Numbered from the stretch's first letter, positions 1 to 6,571 are shown. The stretch: DNA of 15,517 nucleotides from JBCDAP01 sp038747915 (GCA_038747915.1 JBCDJJ010000084.1:1-15517); one strand, 5' to 3'. The notes: generated by a model not told the origin, from the sequence alone. Numbers and translations: made by a program.

Positions 1-573
1 GCCGCCAGCCCCAATATCACCGCGGTCATCAACGCCTCCGGTCAGCTCCAGATCGACGCCGACCCGGGCTTCGAGGTCAGCTTCGCCTACTACGAAGACA
101 TCCCGGGCTCCGATGAGCAGCAGCTCATCGCCGACACCTCCGGCGTCCTCGCGGTCCTCGGCGTGAACAGCCTCCTCGACGGCACCGATGCGGCCACCAT
201 CGACCTGGCGGCCGCTGTCGCGGCCGAACCCCAGCTCCTCTCCGTCGGCGCCGGTGTCGGCACCAACGAGACCGCGCTCGGGCTCGCTGCACTGCGAGAC
301 ACGCCCATTTCTGCCCTGAGCGACGTGTCGCTCTCAGAGCAGTGGCAGCAGCAAGTCGAGCGAAACGCCGTCGACACCGCCGGGGCTGCCTCGCGGTTCG
401 ACGCGCTCTCCGCCGTCCGGCAAAACCTCGACGCCCAGGACCAGGCCGTCAGCGGCGTGAGCCTCGACGAAGAGTCCATCGCGCTCATCACCTATCAGCA
501 GCAATACAACGGCGCGGCCAGGTTCATCAGCGTCGTCGACGAGCTCACCCAGGTCCTGTTCGGACTCGTGTAA
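1..573 (+). CDS. flgK: Flagellar hook-associated protein 1 FlgK, C-terminal part (5' end outside window)
   Basis: FlgK is the first junction protein between the flagellar hook and the filament and acts outside the cell. The frame is open from base 1 and ends at TAA 571-573, leaving the last 190 residues. The final ~40 residues carry the conserved C-terminal D0 helix: SGVSLDEESIALITYQQQY, then ARFISVVDELTQVLFGLV. In known FlgK proteins this is the GVSLDEE...YQ.AY.A.ARVI...DEM..TL signature. The part before it (about residues 1-145) is poorly conserved and fits the variable outer domain. The upstream part and the promoter are not visible. Unusually, flgK converges on flgH here instead of being followed by flgL. 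FlgL or FlgE share similar tails, but the GVSLDEE motif favours FlgK. Confidence 0.9.
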   Translation, partial: AASPNITAVINASGQLQIDADPGFEVSFAYYEDIPGSDEQQLIADTSGVLAVLGVNSLLDGTDAATIDLAAAVAAEPQLLSVGAGVGTNETALGLAALRDTPISALSDVSLSEQWQQQVERNAVDTAGAASRFDALSAVRQNLDAQDQAVSGVSLDEESIALITYQQQYNGAARFISVVDELTQVLFGLV

Positions 574-860
574 GCCGTCTCAGAAGAATCTCCAAACAAT
601 CAAGTATCGGGTGCCGAGCGCCGTGGAGATGGCACAACCTTCTCCACGAGAAGATAGCACCACGCACCCAATCAACGCACACCCCAAAGCCCGAGCCGCG
701 GGCGCAAGCACGCGCGCCAGACCCCCGCGCCCCAAGCACTCCTCACCACGCAACGAGCCGCGGGCGCGGGCCCGCGGACCGAACCATCAAAGCACTCAAG
801 AACGAATACGGAGGGTACACCCCGCCAGGCGCCACCACCACGGCCACTCAACAACCCACA
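574..860. other. Convergent intergenic region between flgK and flgH, no gene seen
   Basis: These 287 bases separate the stop codons of two converging genes. I see no frame with family resemblance; the open frames here have arginine/proline-rich translations typical of G+C-rich noncoding DNA. The stretch contains a 13-bp direct repeat GAGCCGCGGGCGC at 693-705 and 755-767, and a G+C-rich hairpin listed separately. Confidence 0.6.
758..777. terminator. G+C-rich hairpin, possible terminator for convergent flgK/flgH
   Basis: CCGCGGG (758-764) pairs perfectly with CCCGCGG (771-777) across a six-base loop. It lies between two convergent genes, where a bidirectional terminator would be expected. There is no T-tract on either side, so it is not a canonical intrinsic terminator and may simply reflect base composition. 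Confidence 0.3.
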
Positions 861-1574
861 TCAGAAGTTGAACAAGAACTCCAGGATCCGCGGGATCGCG
901 CCCTTCGTCGTCGTCTTTTTCAGCTCGCCCTCGTGCTGAATGTCCAGGTTCAGGTCGTACATCTGGTTCGACTGCACCGTGTTCAGCACCGTCACATCGT
1001 CGCTCCGGCAGTACCCGCTCAAGATGATTGTCTGCAGCTCGCCATCGGTCCGGATCGTCGTCCGCGCCTCGAGCAGCAGCACGCCGTTCGGCTTCACCTC
1101 GACCACGCGAGACGTCACACGCGCCGTGAGCTGATCATCACGTTCGTACTCGCCCTCGCCCTCGAAGGTCGTCTCCGAGTTGATCCCGAGCTCGACCAGA
1201 TTGTCGCCCTGCGCGAGCACCAACTGGTACAGCTCGATCAGGTCGGGGATCGCCTCGACCGCGGCCTCGGTCGAGTAGCTCTTGTCGGTCTCGACCGTCT
1301 GCTCACGCGCCACCTCCGTGCGCTCGGAGATGATGATCGTCACCAGATCCTCCGCAGCGAACGTCTGCGGCGGCACCGGCTCGACGTAATACAGACTCAC
1401 CTCGGAGAGCTGCGGCGGGCCCTGGCTCGCCACCGGCTGATCGCGCACCGTCTCCGCGGTCGGCGGCGAGGGCTCGGGCGGACGCTCGTAGAGCGTCTGC
1501 GAGACCGCTGCACCCGCAACCGCGATCAGACCCGCCGAACCGATCGTCGCCACCACATCATGCCTCGTGCTCAT
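861..1574 (-). CDS. flgH: Flagellar L-ring protein FlgH, without a lipobox cysteine
   Basis: FlgH forms the L-ring, the outer-membrane bushing of the flagellar rod. The 237-residue product shows FlgH family features: a segment LVTIIISERTEVAREQ after the N-terminus, the core VEVKPNGVLLLEARTTIRTDGELQTI split by LSG...DVTVLNTVQSNQ, and the ending GAIPRILEFLFNF. The ATG at 1574 overlaps the flgA stop as ATGA, implying translational coupling. Most FlgH proteins are lipoproteins with a Leu-x-Gly-Cys box. Here the first 30 residues (SAGLIAVAGAAVSQT) are hydrophobic but contain no cysteine, so the protein would use an ordinary signal peptide or keep an N-terminal anchor. flgI, the usual next gene, is absent; the cluster ends here facing flgK. 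Confidence 0.88.
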   Translation of the reverse strand: MSTRHDVVATIGSAGLIAVAGAAVSQTLYERPPEPSPPTAETVRDQPVASQGPPQLSEVSLYYVEPVPPQTFAAEDLVTIIISERTEVAREQTVETDKSYSTEAAVEAIPDLIELYQLVLAQGDNLVELGINSETTFEGEGEYERDDQLTARVTSRVVEVKPNGVLLLEARTTIRTDGELQTIILSGYCRSDDVTVLNTVQSNQMYDLNLDIQHEGELKKTTTKGAIPRILEFLFNF

Positions 1575-2677
1575 CGGTGCTCCTCGCTCGATCGCTCGGT
1601 CGTCGTGTGCGCACGCAGAATCACACGGCCGGGCCCGATCACCTCCGCCATGAACGACCGGCGGTCACGATCAATCCGGCACTCAACTATCTCGCCGACC
1701 GACGCCGACTCGAGCGAACGCGCCCGCGTCTGCACCTCGATCCCGCCCGACAGCGCGAGCACCGTCACCAACTGGTTCCGCTCCACCGCGATTGCTGCTT
1801 CGACGTCGGACACCTTGATCGCCTCGCCCGCGTCCATCGCCCTGCGCGCCTCGAACCCGACAACCAGCGCCACATCACTGGCCGGGTCATCGCCGCCCGG
1901 CGCGATCCACCGGTCAACAAGGCGGACATCACTCGCGCCGATCACCTCGCCGCGGCGTACATCGCGAGTCAATTCGCATACCGCCCGCTGCACACTCAGC
2001 GTCACGCTGATCGTTCGATCGTCGACCAACGCACCCTCGGCGTACACCCGGACAGCCACCAACGCCCGCGCCGTAGAGCGCCCACCGCCCGGCCGCCCGC
2101 GGAGCGACACCGCGAGCCGCCGACCCCACGTCGGCGCATCGAGCCACGAGGTCAGCTCGTTGTCGAACCCGAGCCGCATCGCCTCACGGCCCACGCCGAG
2201 CTCGCGCTCGAGCATCTCCGCGATCGCGCCTCGAATCGTCGGCACGCTCGGCGGAGTGGACACCGACACATCAACCACATCAGCCGGCCCATCATCAACG
2301 ACCAACACCGGCTCGCGAACCGCACGCTCGACGAGATCCTCAACCGTTTCGGGCGGCATGAGCCGCACCGTGCATACACCGCCGCTCATCGCGAGCCGCC
2401 CCGTTGCGTGCCCCGCATCGCGCAGCGCCGCGCGCACCTCGTCGATCGTCACCCGCAGAAACCGGTCCGCCGGATCGGTAAGTTCGCCCGCGCTCACCAG
2501 CACCACACCACCAAGAGATTCCGCCCCACCCGAGAGCTCAGCGATCTCGGCCACCGTGATCGGCTCGTCGATCGCGTGCGAGGTCACAGCACGGAGCCGG
2601 AGCTCCCCGCCGAACGCCGCCGAGGCCACCCCGACAAGCCCGACGATGGCGATGGTTCGTGCTGCGCGCCTCACCAC
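1571..2677 (-). CDS. flgA: Flagellar P-ring assembly chaperone FlgA
   Basis: FlgA is the periplasmic chaperone for P-ring (FlgI) assembly. The C-terminal third matches the SAF-type domain of FlgA: VCELTRDVRRGEVIGASDV, then VVGFEARRAMDAGEAIKVSD, then a variable strand and VGEIVECRI...FMAEVIGPGRVIL. The N-terminus is a good Sec signal (VVRRAARTIAIVGLVGVASAAFG). I chose the GTG at 2677 because GGAGG at 2689-2685 sits seven bases upstream. A GTG at 2695, overlapping the flgG stop, would add six residues but has no such site. At about 368 residues it is longer than the ~220-residue enterobacterial protein; the extra N-terminal part (roughly residues 20-200) is divergent. It lies between flgG (about 14 bases away) and flgH (ATGA overlap). 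Confidence 0.85.
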   Translation of the reverse strand: MVRRAARTIAIVGLVGVASAAFGGELRLRAVTSHAIDEPITVAEIAELSGGAESLGGVVLVSAGELTDPADRFLRVTIDEVRAALRDAGHATGRLAMSGGVCTVRLMPPETVEDLVERAVREPVLVVDDGPADVVDVSVSTPPSVPTIRGAIAEMLERELGVGREAMRLGFDNELTSWLDAPTWGRRLAVSLRGRPGGGRSTARALVAVRVYAEGALVDDRTISVTLSVQRAVCELTRDVRRGEVIGASDVRLVDRWIAPGGDDPASDVALVVGFEARRAMDAGEAIKVSDVEAAIAVERNQLVTVLALSGGIEVQTRARSLESASVGEIVECRIDRDRRSFMAEVIGPGRVILRAHTTTERSSEEHR

Positions 2678-2691
2678 GATCACCCCTCCGA

Positions 2692-3501
2692 TCACCGCCT
2701 GAGCTGGGCCACGGCGCTGAGCGTCTCGTCCGCCGCCCGAATCGTCTGGCTGTTCATCTCGAACGCCCGCTGCGTGCGGATCAGATCGATCAGCTCGAAC
2801 GTCGGGTTCACATTCGAGCCCTCGAGGAACCCGCTCCGCACCTCGCCGAGCCCGCCTTGACCCGGCGTCTCGAGCACCGGCGGCCCCGAGGCGATCGTCT
2901 CGCCGAACAGGTTCTCACCGAGTTGGCTCAGGCCCTGCGGATTAATGAACCCCGCGAGCTCGAGCTGCCCAACCTGCTGCGGCTCGTCCTGCCCGGGGAT
3001 GCCCACGTTCACCCGACCATCCGCGGTGATGTCCACGCTGGTTGCATCCAACGGGATGTTGATGCCGGGGACCAGCCGCCGACCCTCGCTCGACGCGAGC
3101 ACCAGCTCGCCATCACCGTTCACCGAGAAGTTCCCAGCCCGTGTGTACGCGATGCCGCCCGGCGCGAGGTCGTCCTCGACATCGACCTGGAAGAACCCAT
3201 CGCCCACGATCGCCACATCGAGCTCCCGCTCGGTCGTAATGAGTGCTCCCTGGGAGAAGTCCAGTTGCGTGCCCGACACTTTCACCCCAAGGCCTACGTA
3301 GAAGCCAGTCGGCCGGCGATCACCGTTGCGGTTCTCAACGCCCGGAAGACGCTTCTCTTGATAGAAGAGGTCCTCGAAGTTCGCCCGGCTCGCCTTGAAC
3401 CCCTCCGTCGCAGCGTTGGCGAGGTTGTTCGCCGTGACATCGAGCTTGGTCGAGAGGGCCGTGAGGCCGGTCGCTGCGGATTGCAATGCCATGACGGCCA
3501 T
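2692..3501 (-). CDS. flgG: Flagellar distal rod protein FlgG
   Basis: FlgG builds the distal rod that joins the rod to the hook. All landmarks of the family are present in 269 residues. The N-terminal D0 helix reads LDVTANNLANAATEGFKASR followed by ANFEDLFYQ. The mid-region has GALITTERELDVAIVGDGFF and YTRAGNFSVNGDGELV. The C-terminal helix begins EGSNVNPTFELIDLIRTQRA and continues FEMNSQTIRAADETL. The length matches typical FlgG (~260). The ATG at 3501 has GGAG eight bases upstream; an in-frame ATG at 3492 is a possible later start. A sigma-54-like element lies about 60 bases upstream (3578-3563), so this gene may head its own transcript together with flgA and flgH. Confidence 0.95.
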   Translation of the reverse strand: MAVMALQSAATGLTALSTKLDVTANNLANAATEGFKASRANFEDLFYQEKRLPGVENRNGDRRPTGFYVGLGVKVSGTQLDFSQGALITTERELDVAIVGDGFFQVDVEDDLAPGGIAYTRAGNFSVNGDGELVLASSEGRRLVPGINIPLDATSVDITADGRVNVGIPGQDEPQQVGQLELAGFINPQGLSQLGENLFGETIASGPPVLETPGQGGLGEVRSGFLEGSNVNPTFELIDLIRTQRAFEMNSQTIRAADETLSAVAQLRR

Positions 3502-3562
3502 GCGGGAGTCTCCAGTTCACACGTGCATCGGCGCTGTCGGCGCCGCCGCGTCTTCGTTTCGT

Positions 3563-3578
3563 CGCAATCGCCTTGCCA
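3563..3578 (-). promoter_or_regulatory. Sigma-54 (RpoN)-type promoter upstream of flgG
   Basis: On the minus strand this reads TGGCAAGGCGATTGCG. Against the known -24/-12 consensus TGGCACG-N4-TTGC it differs only at position 6 (A for C). The invariant GG and GC are at exactly the required spacing. It lies just after the flgF stop and would start transcription near 3552, about 50 bases before the flgG start. It shares 13 of 16 bases with the element at 4643-4658. Confidence 0.6.
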
Positions 3579-3584
3579 CGCCGA

Positions 3585-4358
3585 TCACGACACTCGGCCC
3601 AGTTGACTGATCGCCACATCCATCACCGAGCCGATGATGCTCGCGACGGTCAGGTTCGACCGCGCCGAGCCGCCCGCCCGCGTGATCGACATCATCGTCG
3701 AGATCGGGTTCACCGCCGACTGCTCGATCGCCCGACCACGCACCCGTGCAGCCGATGGCAGCGCCTGCTCCATCTGCTCGGGCGTCGGGTGGTGCGCACC
3801 GTGGCCGTGCGCACGCATCGTGTGCGGCTCGGGGATGGTGATCACGCCCAGCTGCGCGACCGCCACGCCGCCCTGAACGATCACGCCGTCGTCACGGACA
3901 TTGACCGGCAGCCCCGGCTCGAGCTCGATCGGCGCCTGCGCCGGCGACAGCACCGGGCGACCGCTCGCCGCGTGCACCAGCACGCCGTTCGGGCCCGTCA
4001 AGAGCCGCCCATCCCGCGTGAGCCCGATCGACTGCTCGGGATCATCGATCCGCACCATCAGGTACCCCTCGCCCTCGAGCGCCACGTCGAGCGGGTTGTT
4101 GGTCTCCGTGATCCCGCCCTGCCCCGTGCCGATCGCGGTCGGCGTCGGCATCACGCCCGCGCCGAGCCTCTCGAGCAACCGGTCCGAGCCGACATACCCC
4201 AGCCCATCCTCCTGACGCACCGCATCCCGAGCCCGGATCGAGAGGCCAAGGGGCTTGAAACCCGGCGTCTCGGCATTGGCCAGGTTGTTCGAGAGCACAT
4301 CGAGACGGGCCATCTGTGTCAGCGCGCCGCTCGCCGCGGTCATGAAGCCGTAGTTCAT
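3585..4358 (-). CDS. flgF: Flagellar proximal rod protein FlgF (FlgF/FlgG family)
   Basis: This is a flagellar rod protein. The N-terminal D0 helix, MTAASGALTQMARLDVLSNN followed by LANAETPGFKPLGL, is the rod/hook family signature. The middle carries TETNNPLDVALEGEGYLMVR, matching the conserved T..PLDVA..G.GFF segment, and SIGLTRDGRLLTGPNGVLV. At 257 residues the length fits FlgF (~250). A histidine-rich loop, RAHGHGAHH, occurs near residue 185. The C-terminal region keeps the NPISTMMS...D.AIS.LGR pattern but reads RAGGSARSN where most relatives have a QRAYEAN-like motif, so it is divergent. The ATG at 4358 has GGAG seven bases upstream. Assignment to FlgF over FlgG rests on position and on flgG being clear next door. 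Confidence 0.85.
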   Translation of the reverse strand: MNYGFMTAASGALTQMARLDVLSNNLANAETPGFKPLGLSIRARDAVRQEDGLGYVGSDRLLERLGAGVMPTPTAIGTGQGGITETNNPLDVALEGEGYLMVRIDDPEQSIGLTRDGRLLTGPNGVLVHAASGRPVLSPAQAPIELEPGLPVNVRDDGVIVQGGVAVAQLGVITIPEPHTMRAHGHGAHHPTPEQMEQALPSAARVRGRAIEQSAVNPISTMMSITRAGGSARSNLTVASIIGSVMDVAISQLGRVS

Positions 4359-4443
4359 CGCGTCGCTCCGCTTCGCCTTATCACGACTCGAGCAGGGCTA
4401 GCCGCTCCGCGACCGTCACCTCGCCCCCGGACCCGGCATGGGG

Positions 4444-4608
4444 CTATGCCGTGTCGGCGCCGACGCCCTGCGACGCCGACACGCCCACCATCGCTTCGTG
4501 CATCTCGGCGGCGGTCCGCGCGAGGTCGATCAGCCGCCGAGCCGCTGCGTCGAGCCTCGACGTCCGTCCAATGGGTGTCTTGCATGTCCCGATCCACGGG
4601 TCGCGCAT
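4444..4608 (-). CDS. Small unknown protein at the head of the flagellar cluster, possibly continuing past TAG to 4381
   Basis: I do not recognise this 54-residue product (MRDPWIGTCKTPIGRT...). It is supported by a strong ribosome site, GGAGG at 4619-4615 six bases before the ATG at 4608, by a sigma-54-like element just upstream, and by codons mostly ending in G or C. Its second half (RLDAAARRLIDLARTAAEMH) looks helical and soluble. The frame stops at TAG (4446-4444) but then runs 20 more codons without a stop (ending GEVTVAERLALLES) to TGA at 4383-4381, only 22 bases before flgF. Of those codons 18 end in G or C. The gene could therefore be a 75-residue protein carrying an amber mutation or read-through codon, or simply a 54-residue protein. 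The same strand is also open far upstream, antisense to xerD, so coding status is not certain. Confidence 0.5.
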   Translation of the reverse strand: MRDPWIGTCKTPIGRTSRLDAAARRLIDLARTAAEMHEAMVGVSASQGVGADTA

Positions 4609-4642
4609 CGTCGGCCTCCGTGCCACGCGTTGCGCAAAGGAT

Positions 4643-4658
4643 CTCAATCGGCGTGCCA
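4643..4658 (-). promoter_or_regulatory. Sigma-54 (RpoN)-type promoter upstream of the small ORF and flgF
   Basis: The minus strand reads TGGCACGCCGATTGAG. The -24 half TGGCACG is perfect and the TTG of the -12 half is at the right spacing. The final C of TTGC is A, which weakens it. Transcription would start near 4632, about 24 bases before the small ORF's ATG. The near-identity to the element before flgG supports a shared role in flagellar gene control. Confidence 0.45.
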
Positions 4659-4714
4659 CCCGCGTGCGCACGGGGGACCAACAGCGTCGGTGGCGCACAG
4701 ACCGCGCACACGCC

Positions 4715-4720
4715 GATACT
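4715..4720 (+). promoter_or_regulatory. Possible -10 element for a leaderless xerD transcript
   Basis: GATACT lies eight bases before the ATG at 4729, and no Shine-Dalgarno sequence is visible before that start. If it is a -10 box, transcription would begin at or next to the ATG. A weak -35 (TGGCGC, 4691-4696) lies 18 bases upstream. This is a suggestion only. Confidence 0.2.
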
Positions 4721-4728
4721 TCTCGCGT

Positions 4729-5742
4729 ATGCGTGCGCACCGATCGACCGACATCCCGCCCGAGCGGCTCCCCGAGCACGCCGAACGCTTCCTGGCCTTT
4801 CTCCGCATCGAAGCCGGGCTCTCGCGCAATACGCTGCTCGCCTACCGGCGGGACCTGCGCGACCTGTGCGTGTTCCGCGCTCAGGATGCCGCACCGCTCC
4901 GGGACATCGACCTCACCGCCTGCACCGGCCACGACCTCGCGGCCCATCTTCGATCCCTCACCGCCGAGCACGGCCTCGACGCCGCCTCGCTCACCCGGCA
5001 TCTGTCCACACTCCGCGTGTTCTTCCGGTGGATGCGGACCGAGGGCCGGATGACGCACGACCCCACCGAGGTGCTCGACCGCCCAGCAGCGTGGCGCCGA
5101 CTGCCCAACGTGATGAGCGAGACCCAGGCAACTCGGCTCATGAACGCGCCCGCAGCCCTGGCCGAGGCCAAGCCGCCAAAGCGCGGCGCGCCCCCGCTGC
5201 ATATCCGCGATCGCGCCCTGCTCGAACTGCTCTACTCGTGCGGCCTGCGCGCCTCGGAGGCCGCCGACCTGCAGCTCGACGACTACCTGCCGACCCTCGG
5301 CGTGCTCCGTGTCACCGGCAAGGGCAACAAGCAGCGACTCGTCCCCTTCGGAGCCGCGGCCCAGGACGCGGTCGAGACGTACCTCGACGATTGCCGCCCC
5401 CTCCTCGTCCGTCCCGACACCCGGGAGTCCAAACCGCTGCCCTCCGCGACCTCTGCGGTCTACCCCGGCCCGCGACTGCTGCTCTCGCGCACCGGCCGGC
5501 CGCTCTCCCGAGCCTCGGTCTGGGGCATCGTCAAGACCCACGCCCGGTTCATCGGCCTCGACAAGACCTACCCTCACATGCTCCGCCACTCGTTCGCGAC
5601 CCATCTTCTCACCGGCGGGGCCGATCTCCGCGTCGTCCAGGAGATGCTGGGGCACACCGATGTCTCGACGACGGAGATCTACACGCACCTCGATCAGCCG
5701 CGACTGAAGAAGGTGCATCGGACGTATCACCCGCGGGCGTAG
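4729..5742 (+). CDS. xerD: Tyrosine recombinase XerD (XerC/XerD family)
   Basis: This site-specific recombinase is expected to resolve chromosome dimers at dif together with a partner Xer. The 337-residue product has an N-terminal SAM-like core-binding domain (about 14-110, with FLAFLRIEAGLSRNTLLAYRRD) and a C-terminal catalytic domain. All six catalytic residues are present: R174 (CGLRASE), K198 (TGKGNKQ), H283 and R286 (HMLRH), H309 (LGH) and nucleophile Y318 (IYTHL). Their spacings match E. coli XerD except for about 13 extra residues between K198 and H283. The tail GADLRVVQEMLGH...HRTYHPRA resembles XerD more than XerC. The ATG at 4729 was chosen because resemblance starts just after it; the open frame upstream is low-complexity. 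It diverges from the flagellar cluster and shows no integrase-style context of a mobile element. Confidence 0.88.
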   Translation: MRAHRSTDIPPERLPEHAERFLAFLRIEAGLSRNTLLAYRRDLRDLCVFRAQDAAPLRDIDLTACTGHDLAAHLRSLTAEHGLDAASLTRHLSTLRVFFRWMRTEGRMTHDPTEVLDRPAAWRRLPNVMSETQATRLMNAPAALAEAKPPKRGAPPLHIRDRALLELLYSCGLRASEAADLQLDDYLPTLGVLRVTGKGNKQRLVPFGAAAQDAVETYLDDCRPLLVRPDTRESKPLPSATSAVYPGPRLLLSRTGRPLSRASVWGIVKTHARFIGLDKTYPHMLRHSFATHLLTGGADLRVVQEMLGHTDVSTTEIYTHLDQPRLKKVHRTYHPRA

Positions 5743-5744
5743 CT

Positions 5745-5846
5745 CGGGATTCGGGATTCGGGATTCGGGATTCGGGATTCGGGATTCGGGATTCGGGATT
5801 CGGGATTCGGGATTCGGGATTCGGGATTCGGGATTCGGGATTCGGG
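5745..5846 (+). repeat. Heptamer tandem repeat, 14 perfect CGGGATT units
   Basis: Starting two bases after the xerD stop, CGGGATT is repeated 14 times without error (5745-5842), followed by a partial CGGG. Such perfect 7-bp arrays are prone to slippage and would act as a variable-number locus. It separates xerD from efp. A short related array in the opposite orientation follows at 5874-5903. Confidence 0.97.
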
Positions 5847-5873
5847 CGGAAGCTGTCCCGAGTCCCAAGGTTC

Positions 5874-5903
5874 CGAACTACGAATCCCGAACTACGAACT
5901 ACG
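5874..5903. repeat. Short heptamer array in opposite orientation
   Basis: Four 7-base units in phase: CGAACTA, CGAATCC, CGAACTA, CGAACTA, then CG. CGAATCC is the reverse complement of GGATTCG, a rotation of the large upstream unit, so the two arrays belong to one repeat family facing opposite ways. It lies about 50 bases before efp and could let the leader fold back on the big array. Confidence 0.7.
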
Positions 5904-5955
5904 TCACGCCACGAAGCACTACCATGCCCGCCAGCCGCTTCGAAGGAACCCCGCG

Positions 5956-6516
5956 ATGAAGGCCACCGACCTCAAAAAAGGCACCGCCATCTCCATCGAC
6001 GGCCAGATCTGGGTCGTCGTGAAGTACGAGCACACCAAACCCGGCAAGGGCCCCGCCTACATGGCGACCACGCTCAAGAACCTGCTCACGGGCGCCAACG
6101 TGCAGCGGCGCTTCGGCTCCTCCGACAACGTCCAGCAGGTCGTGCTCGACCGCCGCGAGGCCGAGTACCTCTACCCCGAGGGCGACACCTACGTGTTCAT
6201 GGACACCGAGGACTTCGAGCAGTTCAATGTCAGCGACGACCTCGTCGGCGAGGCGATGAAGTACATCAAGTCCAACGGCACCTGCACCATGCTCTTCAAT
6301 GATGGCAACCCGGTGCAGGTGGAGCTGCCGCCCACGGTCGAGCTCGAGGTTGCTGAATGCGAGCCGGGCGTGAAGGGGGCCACGGTCACCAATGTCCAGA
6401 AGGAAGCGGTGATGGAGACCGGCCTCAAGACGCGCGTGCCCGACTTCATCAACGTCGGCGAGATGCTGAAACTCTCCACCGAGGACGGCAGCTACCTCTC
6501 TCGCGTGAAAGAATAA
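5956..6516 (+). CDS. efp: Translation elongation factor P
   Basis: EF-P binds between the P and E sites of ribosomes stalled at polyproline stretches and stimulates peptide bond formation. The 186-residue protein has the standard three-domain layout: an N-terminal KOW-like domain (about 1-62), a first OB domain (about 65-125) and a C-terminal OB domain (about 129-185, with VKGATVTNVQKEAVMETGL and VGEMLKLSTEDGSYLSR). The tip loop is HTKPGKGPA, with K31 at the position of the E. coli lysine that receives beta-lysine, so lysine-type modification is possible. No modification enzyme is in the window. The ATG is preceded by AAGGA at 5943-5947 with eight bases of spacing. It appears to be a single gene, separated from xerD by heptamer repeats. 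Confidence 0.97.
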   Translation: MKATDLKKGTAISIDGQIWVVVKYEHTKPGKGPAYMATTLKNLLTGANVQRRFGSSDNVQQVVLDRREAEYLYPEGDTYVFMDTEDFEQFNVSDDLVGEAMKYIKSNGTCTMLFNDGNPVQVELPPTVELEVAECEPGVKGATVTNVQKEAVMETGLKTRVPDFINVGEMLKLSTEDGSYLSRVKE

Positions 6517-6539
6517 CCTTCTCGATTTGTTTGCATCTC

Positions 6540-6571
6540 GTTGATTGATATTGGCTTGCGCAAAAATCAAC
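6540..6571. repeat. Inverted repeat GTTGATT/AATCAAC around a TTGCGCAA palindrome
   Basis: GTTGATT (6540-6546) pairs with AATCAAC (6565-6571). The 18-base interval contains the 8-base palindrome TTGCGCAA (6556-6563). Shortly after the efp stop, it may be an operator or part of a structured RNA. There is no T-tract to support an intrinsic terminator. Confidence 0.4.

Noticed and set aside
629..650. Sigma-54-like TGGCACA on + after flgK
   Set aside because: The -24 half is followed by CTTCTCC with no TTGC at the needed spacing, and no + gene follows.
342..2860. Long + strand open frames across flgA, flgH and the intergenic region
   Set aside because: They are antisense to recognised flagellar genes and give Arg/Pro/His-rich translations; such frames are common in G+C-rich DNA.
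4438..4728. N-terminal extension of the XerD frame
   Set aside because: The added ~97 residues are low-complexity and unlike Xer proteins; family resemblance starts just after the ATG at 4729.
4729..5742. Integrase of a mobile element
   Set aside because: Length and C-terminal motifs fit chromosomal XerD. No attachment site, tRNA or phage/ICE gene is nearby.
5745..5846. CRISPR array
   Set aside because: The units are 7 bp in uninterrupted tandem with no spacers.
4444..5868. Long minus-strand frame antisense to xerD and through the heptamer repeat
   Set aside because: It lies opposite a recombinase with an intact catalytic set, and the repeat part encodes only a monotonous RIPNPES pattern. 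Only its last 54 codons have independent support as a gene.
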